The notes beneath the pieces were generated by a model. The model was not told the origin of the DNA and searched no databases. It was given only the letters and a program-made list of their open reading frames with translations. A stretch of DNA of 64,000 bases from contig JAMXDE010000004.1 of the NCBI GenBank assembly GCA_026770025.1, positions 3,752,504 to 3,816,503 on the forward strand, written 5' to 3'. The position numbers and the translations under genes were made by a program. Every line of letters starts with the position of its first letter. Position 1 is the first letter of the stretch. This DNA is from Craspedostauros australis (lineage: Eukaryota; Bacillariophyta; Bacillariophyceae; Mastogloiales; Achnanthaceae). Below, in pieces: positions 34,664 through 46,067 of this stretch.

Positions 34664-36829
34664 ATGAGGCGCACTCTATATTGGTGGTGGTCAAGCGAGT
34701 CACGGGCGGGACTAGAATCAACAACAACAACAACTTCAACGACAACATCACCATCGATCACAACAACCACACCAACAACGAATCGCACCTCCGGGAAGGT
34801 TCTGGCGGTGCTCAACGTTGCGCGCAAGGCATCGAACAGGCTCCGACGCAGCGTCCGGCACACTTCTCTTGTCACGGAACTTCGGCAGGTCATGCCATCG
34901 GTGGTGGAGCAGGAGTCGCACGCATCCTTCAACTTCGTGGTCAACGGCGACGACAATAATACCAACAACAGTGCCAGTCCAACATCATTCTCCCTCTTCC
35001 CATCAAGCGATATCGCATCGCGTCGATCGGCCACCACCAACAACAACAACAATGAGAGCAACGACAACGGCAACAGGAAGAAAGGTAGAGGCAAAGGCAG
35101 AAAGCGCCCAGTCGCCAACGCCGCCGAACTGCAACAAGCCGTTCTGGACGACGGGGTCGCCTTCAAGGATGTGCAACTCGAGATCGACCTGGCCGAGAAG
35201 GACGTCCAAGACATGCTATCGCACGACGTCCTGCAAATCCTTGCTCAACGATTCCACGATCCTTCCTCCAAACCGGGCGCCCGCAACGACGATGCCAGTG
35301 TCGCACTCGCCATCGAAGGCGGCGGCATGCGTGGCTGCGTCTCGGCTGGCATGGCAGCCGCGATAGCCTCTCTCGGTCTCTCGGATGCCTTCGATTCCAT
35401 CTACGGCAGCTCGGCCGGTTCCGTCATCGGGGCCTACATGGTCTCCAGACAAATGTGCGTCGATGTCTACGTCGACATCCTGCCCGCCGCCCAAACATCC
35501 TTCGTGTGCAAGAAGAGACTGCTGAAGTCGCTCGCCAAATCGGCCATGCAGCTCTTCTGGTCCAACAAGGTCCTTTCCAAGCTGCCAGGTGTGGGAAGAT
35601 CGCAACAAGCGTTCGGTGTTGGCGACAATGCCATCATCGATAACCCGTACTTTCAGAATCCTGGCATGAACATCTCCTTCGTTCTTGACGGTGTCATGGG
35701 CCAGCAGCATGGCATCCGACCGTTGGACATCGACAGCTTCGAGCAGAACGACGTCGTCCAGAAGCTGCGTATCGCCTCATCCTGCGTCGGCCGCGACGGA
35801 CTCCTCTATTCGAAATGCCTCCGCACCGAGCACTTCTTTGCCGCATCGTCCGACTCGCTCATCGACAAACAAGATCGCATGTTCGCGTGCCTGCAGGCCA
35901 GTATGACCGTTCCCGGCGCCACAGGCCCGCCCGTCATGATCCACGACTGTCCGCACTTTGATGCATTCTGCACGGAACCCCTGCCGTATCGGTCGGCCGT
36001 CGCGGAAGGCGCCACGCACGTTCTCGTGCTGTGCAGCCGTCCCGAAGGGTGGGAACCCAAGACCAAGCCGGGCGTCTACGAAAAGGGCATCGCGCCGCTC
36101 TACTTCCATTCCAACAACCTCCCGCAGGTTGCCAGGTTCTTCGAACGTGGCGGGCAGCAGTACATCTACGCCGAAGACATCCTGACGTTGGAGGAGGGCA
36201 AGCTCGCCGTGACGCGAGGCGGCGAACCCATCGCCGTACCGCCGGCGGATATCCTGTACGGCGTGGATTCCGAACAAGAGGAGCGGCTCAACACAGCATC
36301 GAAGAAGGATCGCTCGACATGGAACAGAGCGCACTTGCTGCCGCTCAAGGTATCCAGCAGCGTGCCGGAGCTGCCCACCTTGGAACAGGATCAGGTCGAG
36401 GTCATCAAGGCCGTTCGGGCGGGGTACGCCGCCGCGTTCGATCTGCTCGTGCCGGCCTTGGGCATCGAAGATCGCGTGGGTCAGCTCACGGGCGACGAGG
36501 CCGCGAGGCTCATGTTCCCCGACGCGCCTGAGGACGCCTGTCCCAAGACCGCTCTCGACACCAAGGTCAGCGTGCAAGGATACCCCATCTTGGAACGGGA
36601 GCAGGTTCTACTTGGGTCAACCGGCGGTGCGACAGCATTCCGGAATCCAGCGCGGGGCGGCGCCTTCAGTACGGATACACCCACAACAACATCCCCGACG
36701 AGCAGCGAGGAAGATCTGCCCTGCGCTGCGACCTACCTGCTCGAATCTCTGCCAGGATTCCAAGATGGCAAGTTTGAGCACCTCGCGAAAGGCTTGCACA
36801 CTTCGAAGGTGTCCAGCACATCTCTGTGA
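34664..36829 (+). CDS. Patatin-like phospholipase, copy 3
   Basis: 721 aa from the ATG at 34664, a start codon brought into frame by the right inversion breakpoint (MRRTLYWWWSSE); the alternative is the internal ATG at 34892 (MPSVVEQES, 645 aa). The catalytic region, from GKVLAVLNVARK to the stop, is almost base-for-base copy 2. Motifs EGGGMRGC, GSSAG and FDAFCTEPLPY are intact. No signal peptide. The inversion separated it from most of the LTR-like upstream segment, so its promoter differs from those of copies 2, 4 and 5. Confidence 0.82.
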   Translation: MRRTLYWWWSSESRAGLESTTTTTSTTTSPSITTTTPTTNRTSGKVLAVLNVARKASNRLRRSVRHTSLVTELRQVMPSVVEQESHASFNFVVNGDDNNTNNSASPTSFSLFPSSDIASRRSATTNNNNNESNDNGNRKKGRGKGRKRPVANAAELQQAVLDDGVAFKDVQLEIDLAEKDVQDMLSHDVLQILAQRFHDPSSKPGARNDDASVALAIEGGGMRGCVSAGMAAAIASLGLSDAFDSIYGSSAGSVIGAYMVSRQMCVDVYVDILPAAQTSFVCKKRLLKSLAKSAMQLFWSNKVLSKLPGVGRSQQAFGVGDNAIIDNPYFQNPGMNISFVLDGVMGQQHGIRPLDIDSFEQNDVVQKLRIASSCVGRDGLLYSKCLRTEHFFAASSDSLIDKQDRMFACLQASMTVPGATGPPVMIHDCPHFDAFCTEPLPYRSAVAEGATHVLVLCSRPEGWEPKTKPGVYEKGIAPLYFHSNNLPQVARFFERGGQQYIYAEDILTLEEGKLAVTRGGEPIAVPPADILYGVDSEQEERLNTASKKDRSTWNRAHLLPLKVSSSVPELPTLEQDQVEVIKAVRAGYAAAFDLLVPALGIEDRVGQLTGDEAARLMFPDAPEDACPKTALDTKVSVQGYPILEREQVLLGSTGGATAFRNPARGGAFSTDTPTTTSPTSSEEDLPCAATYLLESLPGFQDGKFEHLAKGLHTSKVSSTSL

Positions 36830-37188
36830 GCGCATACCATTGCACAGGGGTGTGGTGCTTGTCTGTGGTGCTTGTCTGTGGTACTTGTCTGTGGAGAGTC
36901 ATCCGAGACAACATGGCGTGTTCCTGCATTCAGCTCAACACGGCGAGCTTGGGGATGGGTGCAAACATGAGTGCAAACATGAAAGCATGAGAGCATGTGG
37001 ACAGATCTGCATCAGCCTGGGAATGCAACATTGTACATCACAGAGTACAGAACACAATTGAAGTAGAGTACGTAAACAGTTTTAGATTTTGAAGAAACCG
37101 CTCATGTCCTGTACGACTACTGAATATTCGTCATCTACTCTCCTCAACTTCATGACGAGTTCGTTCCCCAGTCTTCTGTGGTGGTGCT
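36830..37188. other. Convergent 3' spacer, unit 3
   Basis: Essentially identical to the unit 2 spacer. No gene. Confidence 0.6.
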
Positions 37189-39233
37189 TCACTTGTCCTC
37201 CTCCTCAGCAGCGCTGTTGCTCTCACTTTCAAAGGATGATTTGATGGAACGCACGAAACCCACCAATGTTACACGATCCATGTATGAATCCACTTGCGCA
37301 CTACCCTCATCTTCATCCACAACCTTGTACAGCTCCATCATAGACATGCGACTGTACTCGTCATCAACACCATCGCTGACTGTTCCTCCACTGCAAAGGA
37401 CTTGGATGCCTCCCATCAGTTGAGGTTGTTGAATGATCTTGTTGAAATCTGGATGACCAAGACAAGCCTGTGCATTTTGAGATACCACTCTCATTGCCGC
37501 ATCTTCCAACACTGAACAGCTGTGTTGATGGGCGAATATCAGCGTATCAATCATGGTGTCCTTTGTGAGGTGCTTGCGAGCCAACTCCGCTTCAAGAACA
37601 AGCTTGAGTCGCCAGAAGCCGAACTCGTTGGCCACAAGGATCAGCTGCTGCAGATCGTGTTGTCCATTGAGGATGGGAGTTGGCTGGTCATCGCCATCGT
37701 CATGCTCGCTCTCATCGAAGGATATTTCCCCCTTGTAGATGCATTCGATGACATGGCGGACATATTTGGGTTGGAGGTCAGGAAGAGCCACGGTTGTTTG
37801 GATGGAGTCAGTGATCGGGTCAGCGACAGGGTCAGTGACAGAATCAGCGACAGGATCAGCGATAGAATCGTCCCATGACGATGACAGCGAGGATGTTGAT
37901 GACAGCGAGGATGTCGATGACGGTGGGGATGATGGCTTGGTCAAAGATAGATGGTGGATTCCAGAGTCGATCAATGTTTGAATCGATGGGACGGTGACCA
38001 CGAGGACTCCGCTGTTTGCCTTGATCGGTTGTTGTCGGTCGCCTTGTCCACACAGGAAAACGATGTCTGCGTTCGCCTCGGTACGAACAGCGCTGCAACG
38101 ATCTTGGCCGATGCTGATGTTGGTCGTTGTGTTGATGTTCGACTTGTTGTGCTTGGGTGTTGCTGTGGCAGTGCTTGTGATGCTTCGTTTGTGAAGCTGT
38201 AGTTGTGAGCTCAGGTGACTGAGACGCTTCATGATCGATTTCATCATGTTGATCTGATGTGTTGGATCGATCACATCGAGGGGTGTTCTGTTGTCGTTGT
38301 TCTTGATGTCGATATCGATGTTAGCGTTGGTTGATTCGATGAGGCACTTGACGCACTCCAGATGACCAAAGCAGCATGCGCGATGAAGGGGAGTGTCACC
38401 ATCGTTGTTTTGCAGTTGACGTTGACCTCACACGATTCAATGAGATACTTGACACACTCGACATGGTCATTGCGGCATGCCAGATGAAGAGGAGTGGAAC
38501 CATAGTTGTTTTTGTAGTTGGCATCGGCCTTCGCAGAGTCGATGAGGTACTTGGCACATTCGAGATGACCATTGTGGCATGCCAGATGAAGAGGAGTGTC
38601 ATCATCTTCGTTTTCGCAGTTGGCATCGACCTTCGCAGAGTCGACGAGGTACTTGGCACACTCGAGATGACCATTGCAGCATGCCAGATGAAGAGGAGTG
38701 TCATCATCGTTGTCTTTGCAGTTGGTGTTGGCCTTCGCAGAGTCGACGAGGTACTTGACACACTCCAGATGACCATTTTGGCATGCATCATGAAGAGGAG
38801 TGCCACCATCGTAGTGTCTGCGGTTGGTGTCGGCCTTCGCAGAGTCGATGAGGTACTTGACACACTCGAGATGACCTTCGGAGCATGCCAGATGAAGAGG
38901 AGTGTTGCCATACTCGTTCTTGAAGTTGGCATCGGCCCTCGCAGAGTCGACGAGGTACTTGACACACTCCAGATGACCATTTTGGCATGCATGATGAAGA
39001 GGAGTGTTACTATCTTCGTCTTCGCAGTTGGCATCGGCCTTCGCAGAGTCGATGAGGTACTTGACACACTCCAGATGACCATTTTGGCATGCCAGATGAA
39101 GAGGAGTGTCATCATCGTCGTCTGCGACCTTGTTGACATCAACGCCTTCCTTCTGCTTCTTCCATTCCTTCAACACAGACACATCACCTGCCTCGGCAGC
39201 ATCAAGGAGTTGTTGGTTCGAAACATCCACCAT
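37189..39233 (-). pseudogene. Ankyrin-repeat BTB protein, copy 3, one frameshift
   Basis: The ankyrin part reads from 39233 with seven TPLH repeats; in the eighth the frame is lost at a T-run of four (38408-38411) where paralogues have five. The linker, BTB-like region and acidic tail continue in another frame from 38274 to 37189. A single base separates the two parts, so this is either a recent pseudogene or a homopolymer error in the assembly. Its start is MVDVSNQQ instead of MLDVSNQQ. The product as read would be an ankyrin-only protein of about 320 aa with a short wrong tail. Confidence 0.8.
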
Positions 39234-40399
39234 GTTGAGACGATGGTTGATGGTAGATGATTGTTGAGCGTTTGTTAGTTGGATGATGCGTGAACGATGA
39301 GTGGACGATGCGTGGACGATTGTTGATTGATTGTTGGATGTTGTTTGATTGGTGATGGTTGGATGATTGGTTGCCGAGGATGATTTTATGGCATGATGCC
39401 TGCTTTATGAGATGAAATGGTCAAGATCCAGATTGTGTGTCCCAATTCCACCAGTGCAACGACGAGCAAGTGTACGAGTACGGATACGAGTATGTACGCG
39501 TAGTCGTATGATGCCGTGTGATGAGCAGCATGCCAACGCCTCTTGTTGGTGGATTTGAGCGTGGATTTCGATGCCTGGAGTAGGACTCGCACAACGTTGT
39601 TGTCTCCTCGCCTCTGTCTTTGATTGTCTTTCATTGTCTTTCATCGTCTTTCTCTCTCCTTCTGTCGCTTTCTTTCTGTGTTGGTCTCCGTCCCTTGGTC
39701 TCCATCCCACGATCGTGTCCTGCTTCGACACGAGTACGATCTATGGAGTGTTGTGGAGGAGGATCACCAGCGTGGAGTCTCAACACCCATCGTGTCCTGG
39801 TTTTGTTGGGTCATGTGGGGCACCAAGAAGTGGAGTTGGACAAGAACACTCTCCACGAGACGATCTTTGTGGGTTGTGGGAACGAAACCAGGGGATCTTG
39901 TGTGATGAGAACGGAGTATCTTCGACTCGCGGGATCGTTGAAACAGAACAATGACCATGGTCACCAATCGAAAGCATGAAGAAGGCGATCGATCAATCGA
40001 TGTGACACACATCGAGTTCGAACTGTTCGGACAATGTTGTCATTGGTTCATTTGGTCATGAGAGGACGAGGCATGTGTTACGATTGACTGCGTCTCGTGA
40101 TGTGTCAGATCGCATCCTCATCCATGTGAATGTGGATGTGGTTGTGCTCCGATCCACACAAGTAGAATACCAACTGGAGTACTCTCTGTATTTGGTATGA
40201 TATTATACAATAGAATAGAATACATAGTGATTCTTTGTAGTCTACGGCTTTGTGTTCATGAAGCAGCGTAGCCTTTGATATTCGTCTGATGGCAAGAGCG
40301 TAGATCGTTCGTGGCAACGTGTGTTGATTTCTGTCATTGCGAAGCCACTGTGCCGAACGCTGCTGAGTCGAGTGTCCATTGTTCGGACCAGCTCACATT
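39234..40399. other. Spacer between ankyrin-BTB 3 and small gene 3
   Basis: Conserved unit spacer; the 69-codon frame seen in units 1, 4 and 5 is shifted here. No other candidate. Confidence 0.55.
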
Positions 40400-41258
40400 T
40401 CACTTCTGTAACTGTGCCATGAGGGTCGCCATCTGATCCTGCAGGACTTGCAGCTGTGAGGCAGCCGTCGCCTTGAGGCTGGGTCCGAGCTGCTGGATGC
40501 CATCAGTATCATTGAACCTGACGACCTGACCATCCCCGATGTTGATCTCGAAGTTGGCGCCCTCGTAGTTTGTTGGTGATGTTTGGTTGTTGTTTCCCTT
40601 GTGCTTCTTGGCGACAGTTGCAACCAGTGCACCGGCATCACGTGGTTCCACTGGGGATCCATTCTGTGAGCTGTTGTTGCAGCATCGGCATCAGCAGCAG
40701 CAGCAGAAAGAATGTGTGTGCATGTGCAAGGCAGTGGAATGTGGTGCAATGTGGTGCAAGTAGGAGTATGTCACATTGAAAGAGATGAAAAAGATAGAGC
40801 AACAGTGTGAACCGAAGAGTTTCACCGACAATATTGTGAGAGACGATGCATGACAGCAGAGTGAATGAACTGACGATGAATGACAGCTGTCCATACCAAA
40901 GATCAAGGCCACCGCAGAATCATCAGCAATACGTTTGGAAGATCTCGATTGCAATGATGGTTTCACGCTCAGCACATACAAACACAACAGAGCATATGGA
41001 AGACAGTACGTACTACAGCACTTCCCCGCGCCGCGCTGTGCGCAGGATGCTCCCTGACGCAACGTTGCCATACCGACGCGTCGGCGCGGGCGTCGCAGCC
41101 ACCAGCGGCAAGGGCTTGTTGTTGGCCGAAAACGGACGCTTGTGACCGGCCACCTGCACGCCGTCCTTCTGCAGCAGCAGCTGCAGCAAGTTGCACTCTA
41201 ACTTGGCATTGAAATCCCGGATCTTCATGCCTTTGACGGCCCTCGACAGCTTGAGCAT
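40400..41258 (-). CDS. 170-aa orphan protein, copy 3
   Basis: Exon 1 is 41017-41258 and exon 2 is 40400-40670, same splice signals and phase as copy 1. Substitutions include KLECN for KYECN, PFSANN for PLPANN and VVRFND for VVRLND. The frame is kept throughout. Confidence 0.65.
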
Positions 41259-41274
41259 GTTGGCGATGTGTGTG

Positions 41275-41510
41275 TGTCAATAGGACTGAGTGTGTGAATC
41301 GATGTTGTTTGCTAATGCACTATATATTATTCCATTATCTTATATTATATTGTATTCTATTGATATAATGTTAGAATGGATTGATGAGTTTGGGAGTTGC
41401 GGTCTGCCCACGTGACAGTGGCTCGCCCAGCTCTGTGGGAAGATGTGGGTGCGAGGTGTTCGCTACATTGGTGGTGGTCAAGCGAGTCACGGACGGGACT
41501 AGAATCAACA
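41275..41510 (-). mobile_element. LTR-like segment, copy C
   Basis: Same boundaries as copy A (TGTCAATAGG to AGAATCAACA on the plus strand), between small gene 3 and the patatin 4 body. The ATG that opens patatin 2 in this segment is GTG here (CCCACGTGACAG). Confidence 0.65.
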
Positions 41511-41678
41511 ACAACAACAACTTCAACGACAACATCACCATCGATCACAACAACCACACCAACAACGAATCTCAGCTACGGTAAGGTTCTGGTGGTGCTC
41601 AACGTTGCGCGCAAGGCATCGAACAGGCTCCAACGCAGCGTCCGACACACTTCTCTTGTCACGGAACTTCGGCAGGTC

Positions 41679-43616
41679 ATGCCATCGGTGGTGGAGCAGG
41701 AGTCGCACGCATCCTTCAACTTCGTGGTCAACGGCGACGACAATAATACCAACAACAGTGCCAGTCCAACATCATTCTCCCTCTTCCCATCAAGCGATAT
41801 CGCATCGCGTCGATCGGCCACCACCAACAACAACAACAATGAGAGCAACGACAACGGCAACAGGAAGAAAGGTAGAGGCAAAGGCAGAAAGCGCCCAGTC
41901 GCCAACGCCGCCGAACTGCAACAAGCCGTTCTGGACGACGGGGTCGCCTTCAAGGATGTGCAACTCGAGATCGACCTGGCCGAGAAGGACGTCCAAGACA
42001 TGCTATCGCACGACGTCCTGCAAATCCTTGCTCAACGATTCCACGATCCTTCCTCCAAACCGGGCGCCCGCAACGACGATGCCAGTGTCGCACTCGCCAT
42101 CGAAGGCGGCGGCATGCGTGGCTGCGTCTCGGCTGGCATGGCAGCCGCGATAGCCTCTCTCGGTCTCTCGGATGCCTTCGATTCCATCTACGGCAGCTCG
42201 GCCGGTTCCGTCATCGGGGCCTACATGGTCTCCAGACAAATGTGCGTCGATGTCTACGTCGACATCCTGCCCGCCGCCCAAACATCCTTCGTGTGCAAGA
42301 AGAGACTGCTGAAGTCGCTCGCCAAATCGGCCATGCAGCTCTTCTGGTCCAACAAGGTCCTTTCCAAGCTGCCAGGTGTGGGAAGATCGCAACAAGCGTT
42401 CGGTGTTGGCGACAATGCCATCATCGATAACCCGTACTTTCAGAATCCTGGCATGAACATCTCCTTCGTTCTTGACGGTGTCATGGGCCAGCAGCATGGC
42501 ATCCGACCGTTGGACATCGACAGCTTCGAGCAGAACGACGTCGTCCAGAAGCTGCGTATCGCCTCATCCTGCGTCGGCCGCGACGGACTCCTCTATTCGA
42601 AATGCCTCCGCACCGAGCACTTCTTTGCCGCATCGTCCGACTCGCTCATCGACAAACAAGATCGCATGTTCGCGTGCCTGCAGGCCAGTATGACCGTTCC
42701 CGGCGCCACAGGCCCGCCCGTCATGATCCACGACTGTCCGCACTTTGATGCATTCTGCACGGAACCCCTGCCGTATCGGTCGGCCGTCGCGGAAGGTGCC
42801 ACGCACGTTCTCGTACTGTGCAGCCGTCCCGAAGGGTGGGAACCCAAGACCAAGCCGGGCGTCTACGAAAAGGGCATCGCGCCGCTCTACTTCCATTCCA
42901 ACAACCTCCCGCAGGTTGCCAGGTTCTTTGAACGTGGCGGGCAGCAGTACATCTACGCCGAAGACATCCTGACGTTGGAGGAGGGCAAGCTCGCCGTGAC
43001 GCGAGGCGGCGAACCCATCGCCGTGCCGCCGGCGGATATCCTGTACGGCGTGGATTCCGAACAAGAGGAGCGGCTCAACACAGCATCGAAGAAGGATCGC
43101 TCGACATGGAACAAAGCGCACTTGCTGCCGCTCAAGGTATCCAGCAGCGTGCCGGAGCTGCCCACCTTGGAACAGGATCAGGTCGAGGTCATCAAGGCCG
43201 TTCGGGCGGGGTACGCCGCCGCGTTCGATCTGCTCGTGCCGGCCTTGGGCATCGAAGATCGTGTGGGTCAGCTCACGGGCGACGAGGCCGCGAGACTCAT
43301 GTTCCCCGACGCGGCTGAAGACGCCTGTCCCAAGACCGCGCTCGACACCAAGGTCAGCGTGCAAGGATACCCCATCTTGGAACGGGAGCAGGTTCTGCTT
43401 GGTTCAACCGGCGGTGCGACAGCATTCCGGAATCCAGCGCGGGGCGGCGCCTTCAGTACGGATACACCCACAACAACATCCCCGACGAGCAGCGAGGAAG
43501 ATCTGCCCTGCGCTGCGACCTACCTGCTCGAATCTCTGCCAGGATTCCAAGATGGCAAGTTTGAGCACCTCGCGAAAGGCTTGCACACTTCGAAGGTGTC
43601 CAGCACATCTCTGTGA
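41679..43616 (+). CDS. Patatin-like phospholipase, copy 4
   Basis: 645 aa from the internal ATG at 41679 (MPSVVEQES). The frame is open upstream to about 41397 but contains no ATG, so the product is either this short form or is joined by splicing to an upstream exon that I cannot see. Catalytic motifs intact. It shares NKAHLLPLKV and DAAEDACPKTALDTK with copy 5 (NRAHLL and DAPEDA elsewhere). No signal peptide. Confidence 0.8.
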   Translation: MPSVVEQESHASFNFVVNGDDNNTNNSASPTSFSLFPSSDIASRRSATTNNNNNESNDNGNRKKGRGKGRKRPVANAAELQQAVLDDGVAFKDVQLEIDLAEKDVQDMLSHDVLQILAQRFHDPSSKPGARNDDASVALAIEGGGMRGCVSAGMAAAIASLGLSDAFDSIYGSSAGSVIGAYMVSRQMCVDVYVDILPAAQTSFVCKKRLLKSLAKSAMQLFWSNKVLSKLPGVGRSQQAFGVGDNAIIDNPYFQNPGMNISFVLDGVMGQQHGIRPLDIDSFEQNDVVQKLRIASSCVGRDGLLYSKCLRTEHFFAASSDSLIDKQDRMFACLQASMTVPGATGPPVMIHDCPHFDAFCTEPLPYRSAVAEGATHVLVLCSRPEGWEPKTKPGVYEKGIAPLYFHSNNLPQVARFFERGGQQYIYAEDILTLEEGKLAVTRGGEPIAVPPADILYGVDSEQEERLNTASKKDRSTWNKAHLLPLKVSSSVPELPTLEQDQVEVIKAVRAGYAAAFDLLVPALGIEDRVGQLTGDEAARLMFPDAAEDACPKTALDTKVSVQGYPILEREQVLLGSTGGATAFRNPARGGAFSTDTPTTTSPTSSEEDLPCAATYLLESLPGFQDGKFEHLAKGLHTSKVSSTSL

Positions 43617-43940
43617 GCGCATACCATTGCACAGGGGCGTGGTGCTTGTCTGTGGAGAGTCATCCGAGACAACATGGCGTGTCCCTGCATTCAGCTCAAC
43701 ACGGCGAGCTTGGGATGGGTGCAAACATGAGTGCAAACATGAGAGCATGTGGACAGATCTGCACCAGTCTGGGAATGCTACATTGTATATCACAGAGTAC
43801 AGAACACAATTGAAGTAGAGTACGTAAACAGTTTTAGATTTTGAAGAAACCGCTCATGTCCTGTACGACTACTGAATATTCATCATCTACTCTCCTCAAC
43901 TTCATGACGAGTTCACTCCTCAGTCTTCTGTGGTGGTGCT

Positions 43941-46067
43941 TCACTTGTCCTCCTCCTCAGCAGCGCTGTTGCTCTCACTTTCAAAGGATGATTTGATTGA
44001 ACGCACGAAACCCACCAATGTTGCACGATCCATGTATGAATCCACTTGCGCACTACCCTCATCTTCATCCACAACCTTGTACAGCTCCATCATAGACATG
44101 CGACTGTACTCGTCATCAACACCATCGCTGACTGTTCCTCCACTGCAAAGGACTTGGATGCCTCCCATCAGGTGAGGTTGTTGAGTGATCTTGTTGAAAT
44201 CTGGATGAGCAAGACAAGCCTGTGTATTTTGAGATATCACTCTCATTGCCGCATCTTCCAACACTGAACAGCTGTGTTGATGGGCGAATATCAGCGTATC
44301 AATCATGGTGTCCTTTGTGAGGTGCTTGCGAGCCAACTCCGCTTCAAGAACAAGCTTGAGTCGCCAGAAACCGAACTCGTCGGCCACAAGGATCAGCTGC
44401 TGCAGATCGTGTTGTCCATTGAGGATGGGAGTTGGCTGGTCATCGCCATCGTCATGATCGCTCTCATCGAAGGATATTTCCCCCTTGTAGATGCATTCGA
44501 TGACATGGCGGACATATTTGGGTTGGAGGTCAGGAAGAGCCACGGTGGTTTGGATGGAGTCAGTGATCGGATCAGGGACAGGGACAGCGACAGGGTCAGC
44601 GACAGGATCAGCGATAGAATCGTCCCATGACGATGACAGCGAGGATGACGATGACGGTGGGGATGATGGCTTGGTCAAAGATAGATGGTGGATTCCAGAG
44701 TCGATCAATGTTTGAATCGATGGGACGGTGACCACGAGGACTCCGCTGTTTGCCTTGATCGGCTGTTGTTGATCGCCTTGTCCACACAGGAAAACGATGT
44801 CTGCGTTCGCCTCGGTACGAACAGCGGTGCAACGATCTTGGCCGATGCTGATGTTGGTCGTTGTGTTGATGTTCGGCTTGTTGTGCTTGGGTGTTGCTGT
44901 GGCAGTGCTTGTGATGCTTCGTTTGTGAAGCTGTAGTTGTGAGCTCAGGTGACTGAGACGCTCCATGATCGATCTCATCATGTTGATCTGATGTGTTGGA
45001 TCGATCACATCGAGGGGTGTTCTGTTGTTGTTGTTCTTGATGTCGATATCGATGTTAGCGTTGGCTGATTCGATGAGGCACTTGACGCAGTCAGAATGAC
45101 CTTCGGAGCATGCATAATGCAGAGGAGTGTCACCTTGGTTGTTTTTGCAGTTGGCGTTGGCCTCCGCAGAGTCGACGAGGTACTTGACACATTCGAGATG
45201 ACCATTGTAGCATGCATCATGAAGAGGAATGACACCATCGTTGTCTTTGTAGTTGGTGTCGGCCTTCGCAGAGTCGACGAGGTACTTGGCACACTCGAGA
45301 TGGCCATATTCGCATGCCAGATGAAGAGGAGTGTTACCATCGTCGTTTTTGCAGTTGGCATCAGCCTTCGCAGAGTCGACGAGGTACTTGGCGCACTCCA
45401 GATGGCCATATTCGCATGCCAGATGAAGAGGAGTGTCATCATCGTTGTTTTTGCAGTTGGCATCAGCCTTCACAGAGTCGATGAGGTACTTGGCACACTC
45501 GAGATGACCATATTCGCATGCCAGATGAAGAGGAGTACCACCATTGTTGTCTTTGCAGTTGGTGTCGGCCTTCGCAGAGTCGATGAGGTACTTGGCACAC
45601 TCGAGATGGCCATTTTCGCATGCATAATGAAGAGGAGTACCACCATCGTCGTCTTTGCAGTTGGCGTTGGCCTTCGCAGAGTCGACGAGGTACTTGACAC
45701 ACTCCAGATGACCATTGCAACCTGCATAATGAAGAGGAGTACCATCATCGGCTTCGCAGTTGGCGTTGACCTCGCACGATTCGATGAGGTACTTGGCACA
45801 CTTCAGATGACCATTGTAGCATGCATCATGAAGAGGAGTGTCACCATGGTTGCCTTCGCAGTTGGCATCGGCCTTCGCAGATTCGACAAGGTACTTGACA
45901 CACTCGAAATGGCCATTTTGGCATGCCAGATGAAGAGGAGTGTCACCATCGTCGTCTGCGACCTTGTTGACATCAACACCTTCCTTCTGCTTCTTCCATT
46001 CCTTCAACACAGACACTTCACCTGCCTTGGCAGCATCAAGGAGTTGTTGGTTCGAAACATCCAGCAT
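43941..46067 (-). CDS. Ankyrin-repeat BTB protein, copy 4 (9 full repeats)
   Basis: 708 aa like copy 1 but with a different set of repeats: three consecutive repeats carry ACEYGHLECAKYL, one has IPLH in place of TPLH, and one has YAGCNG in place of YACCNG. The BTB part has VADEFGFW and QGDQQQPIK. The cap, linker and acidic tail are standard. Confidence 0.9.
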   Translation of the reverse strand: MLDVSNQQLLDAAKAGEVSVLKEWKKQKEGVDVNKVADDDGDTPLHLACQNGHFECVKYLVESAKADANCEGNHGDTPLHDACYNGHLKCAKYLIESCEVNANCEADDGTPLHYAGCNGHLECVKYLVDSAKANANCKDDDGGTPLHYACENGHLECAKYLIDSAKADTNCKDNNGGTPLHLACEYGHLECAKYLIDSVKADANCKNNDDDTPLHLACEYGHLECAKYLVDSAKADANCKNDDGNTPLHLACEYGHLECAKYLVDSAKADTNYKDNDGVIPLHDACYNGHLECVKYLVDSAEANANCKNNQGDTPLHYACSEGHSDCVKCLIESANANIDIDIKNNNNRTPLDVIDPTHQINMMRSIMERLSHLSSQLQLHKRSITSTATATPKHNKPNINTTTNISIGQDRCTAVRTEANADIVFLCGQGDQQQPIKANSGVLVVTVPSIQTLIDSGIHHLSLTKPSSPPSSSSSLSSSWDDSIADPVADPVAVPVPDPITDSIQTTVALPDLQPKYVRHVIECIYKGEISFDESDHDDGDDQPTPILNGQHDLQQLILVADEFGFWRLKLVLEAELARKHLTKDTMIDTLIFAHQHSCSVLEDAAMRVISQNTQACLAHPDFNKITQQPHLMGGIQVLCSGGTVSDGVDDEYSRMSMMELYKVVDEDEGSAQVDSYMDRATLVGFVRSIKSSFESESNSAAEEEDK

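Larger units (their letters stand above)
33343..34667. other. Inverted 1.3-kb segment carrying small gene copy 2
   Basis: Compared with the other units, the block running from the conserved GATCCACACAA region through the small gene into the LTR-like segment is reversed. The junctions are at ATCCCCATCC|GCACCCAT (left) and CACATGAGG|CGCACTC (right). It splits the LTR-like segment between 33343-33520 (inverted) and 34668-34722 (not inverted). Confidence 0.85.
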
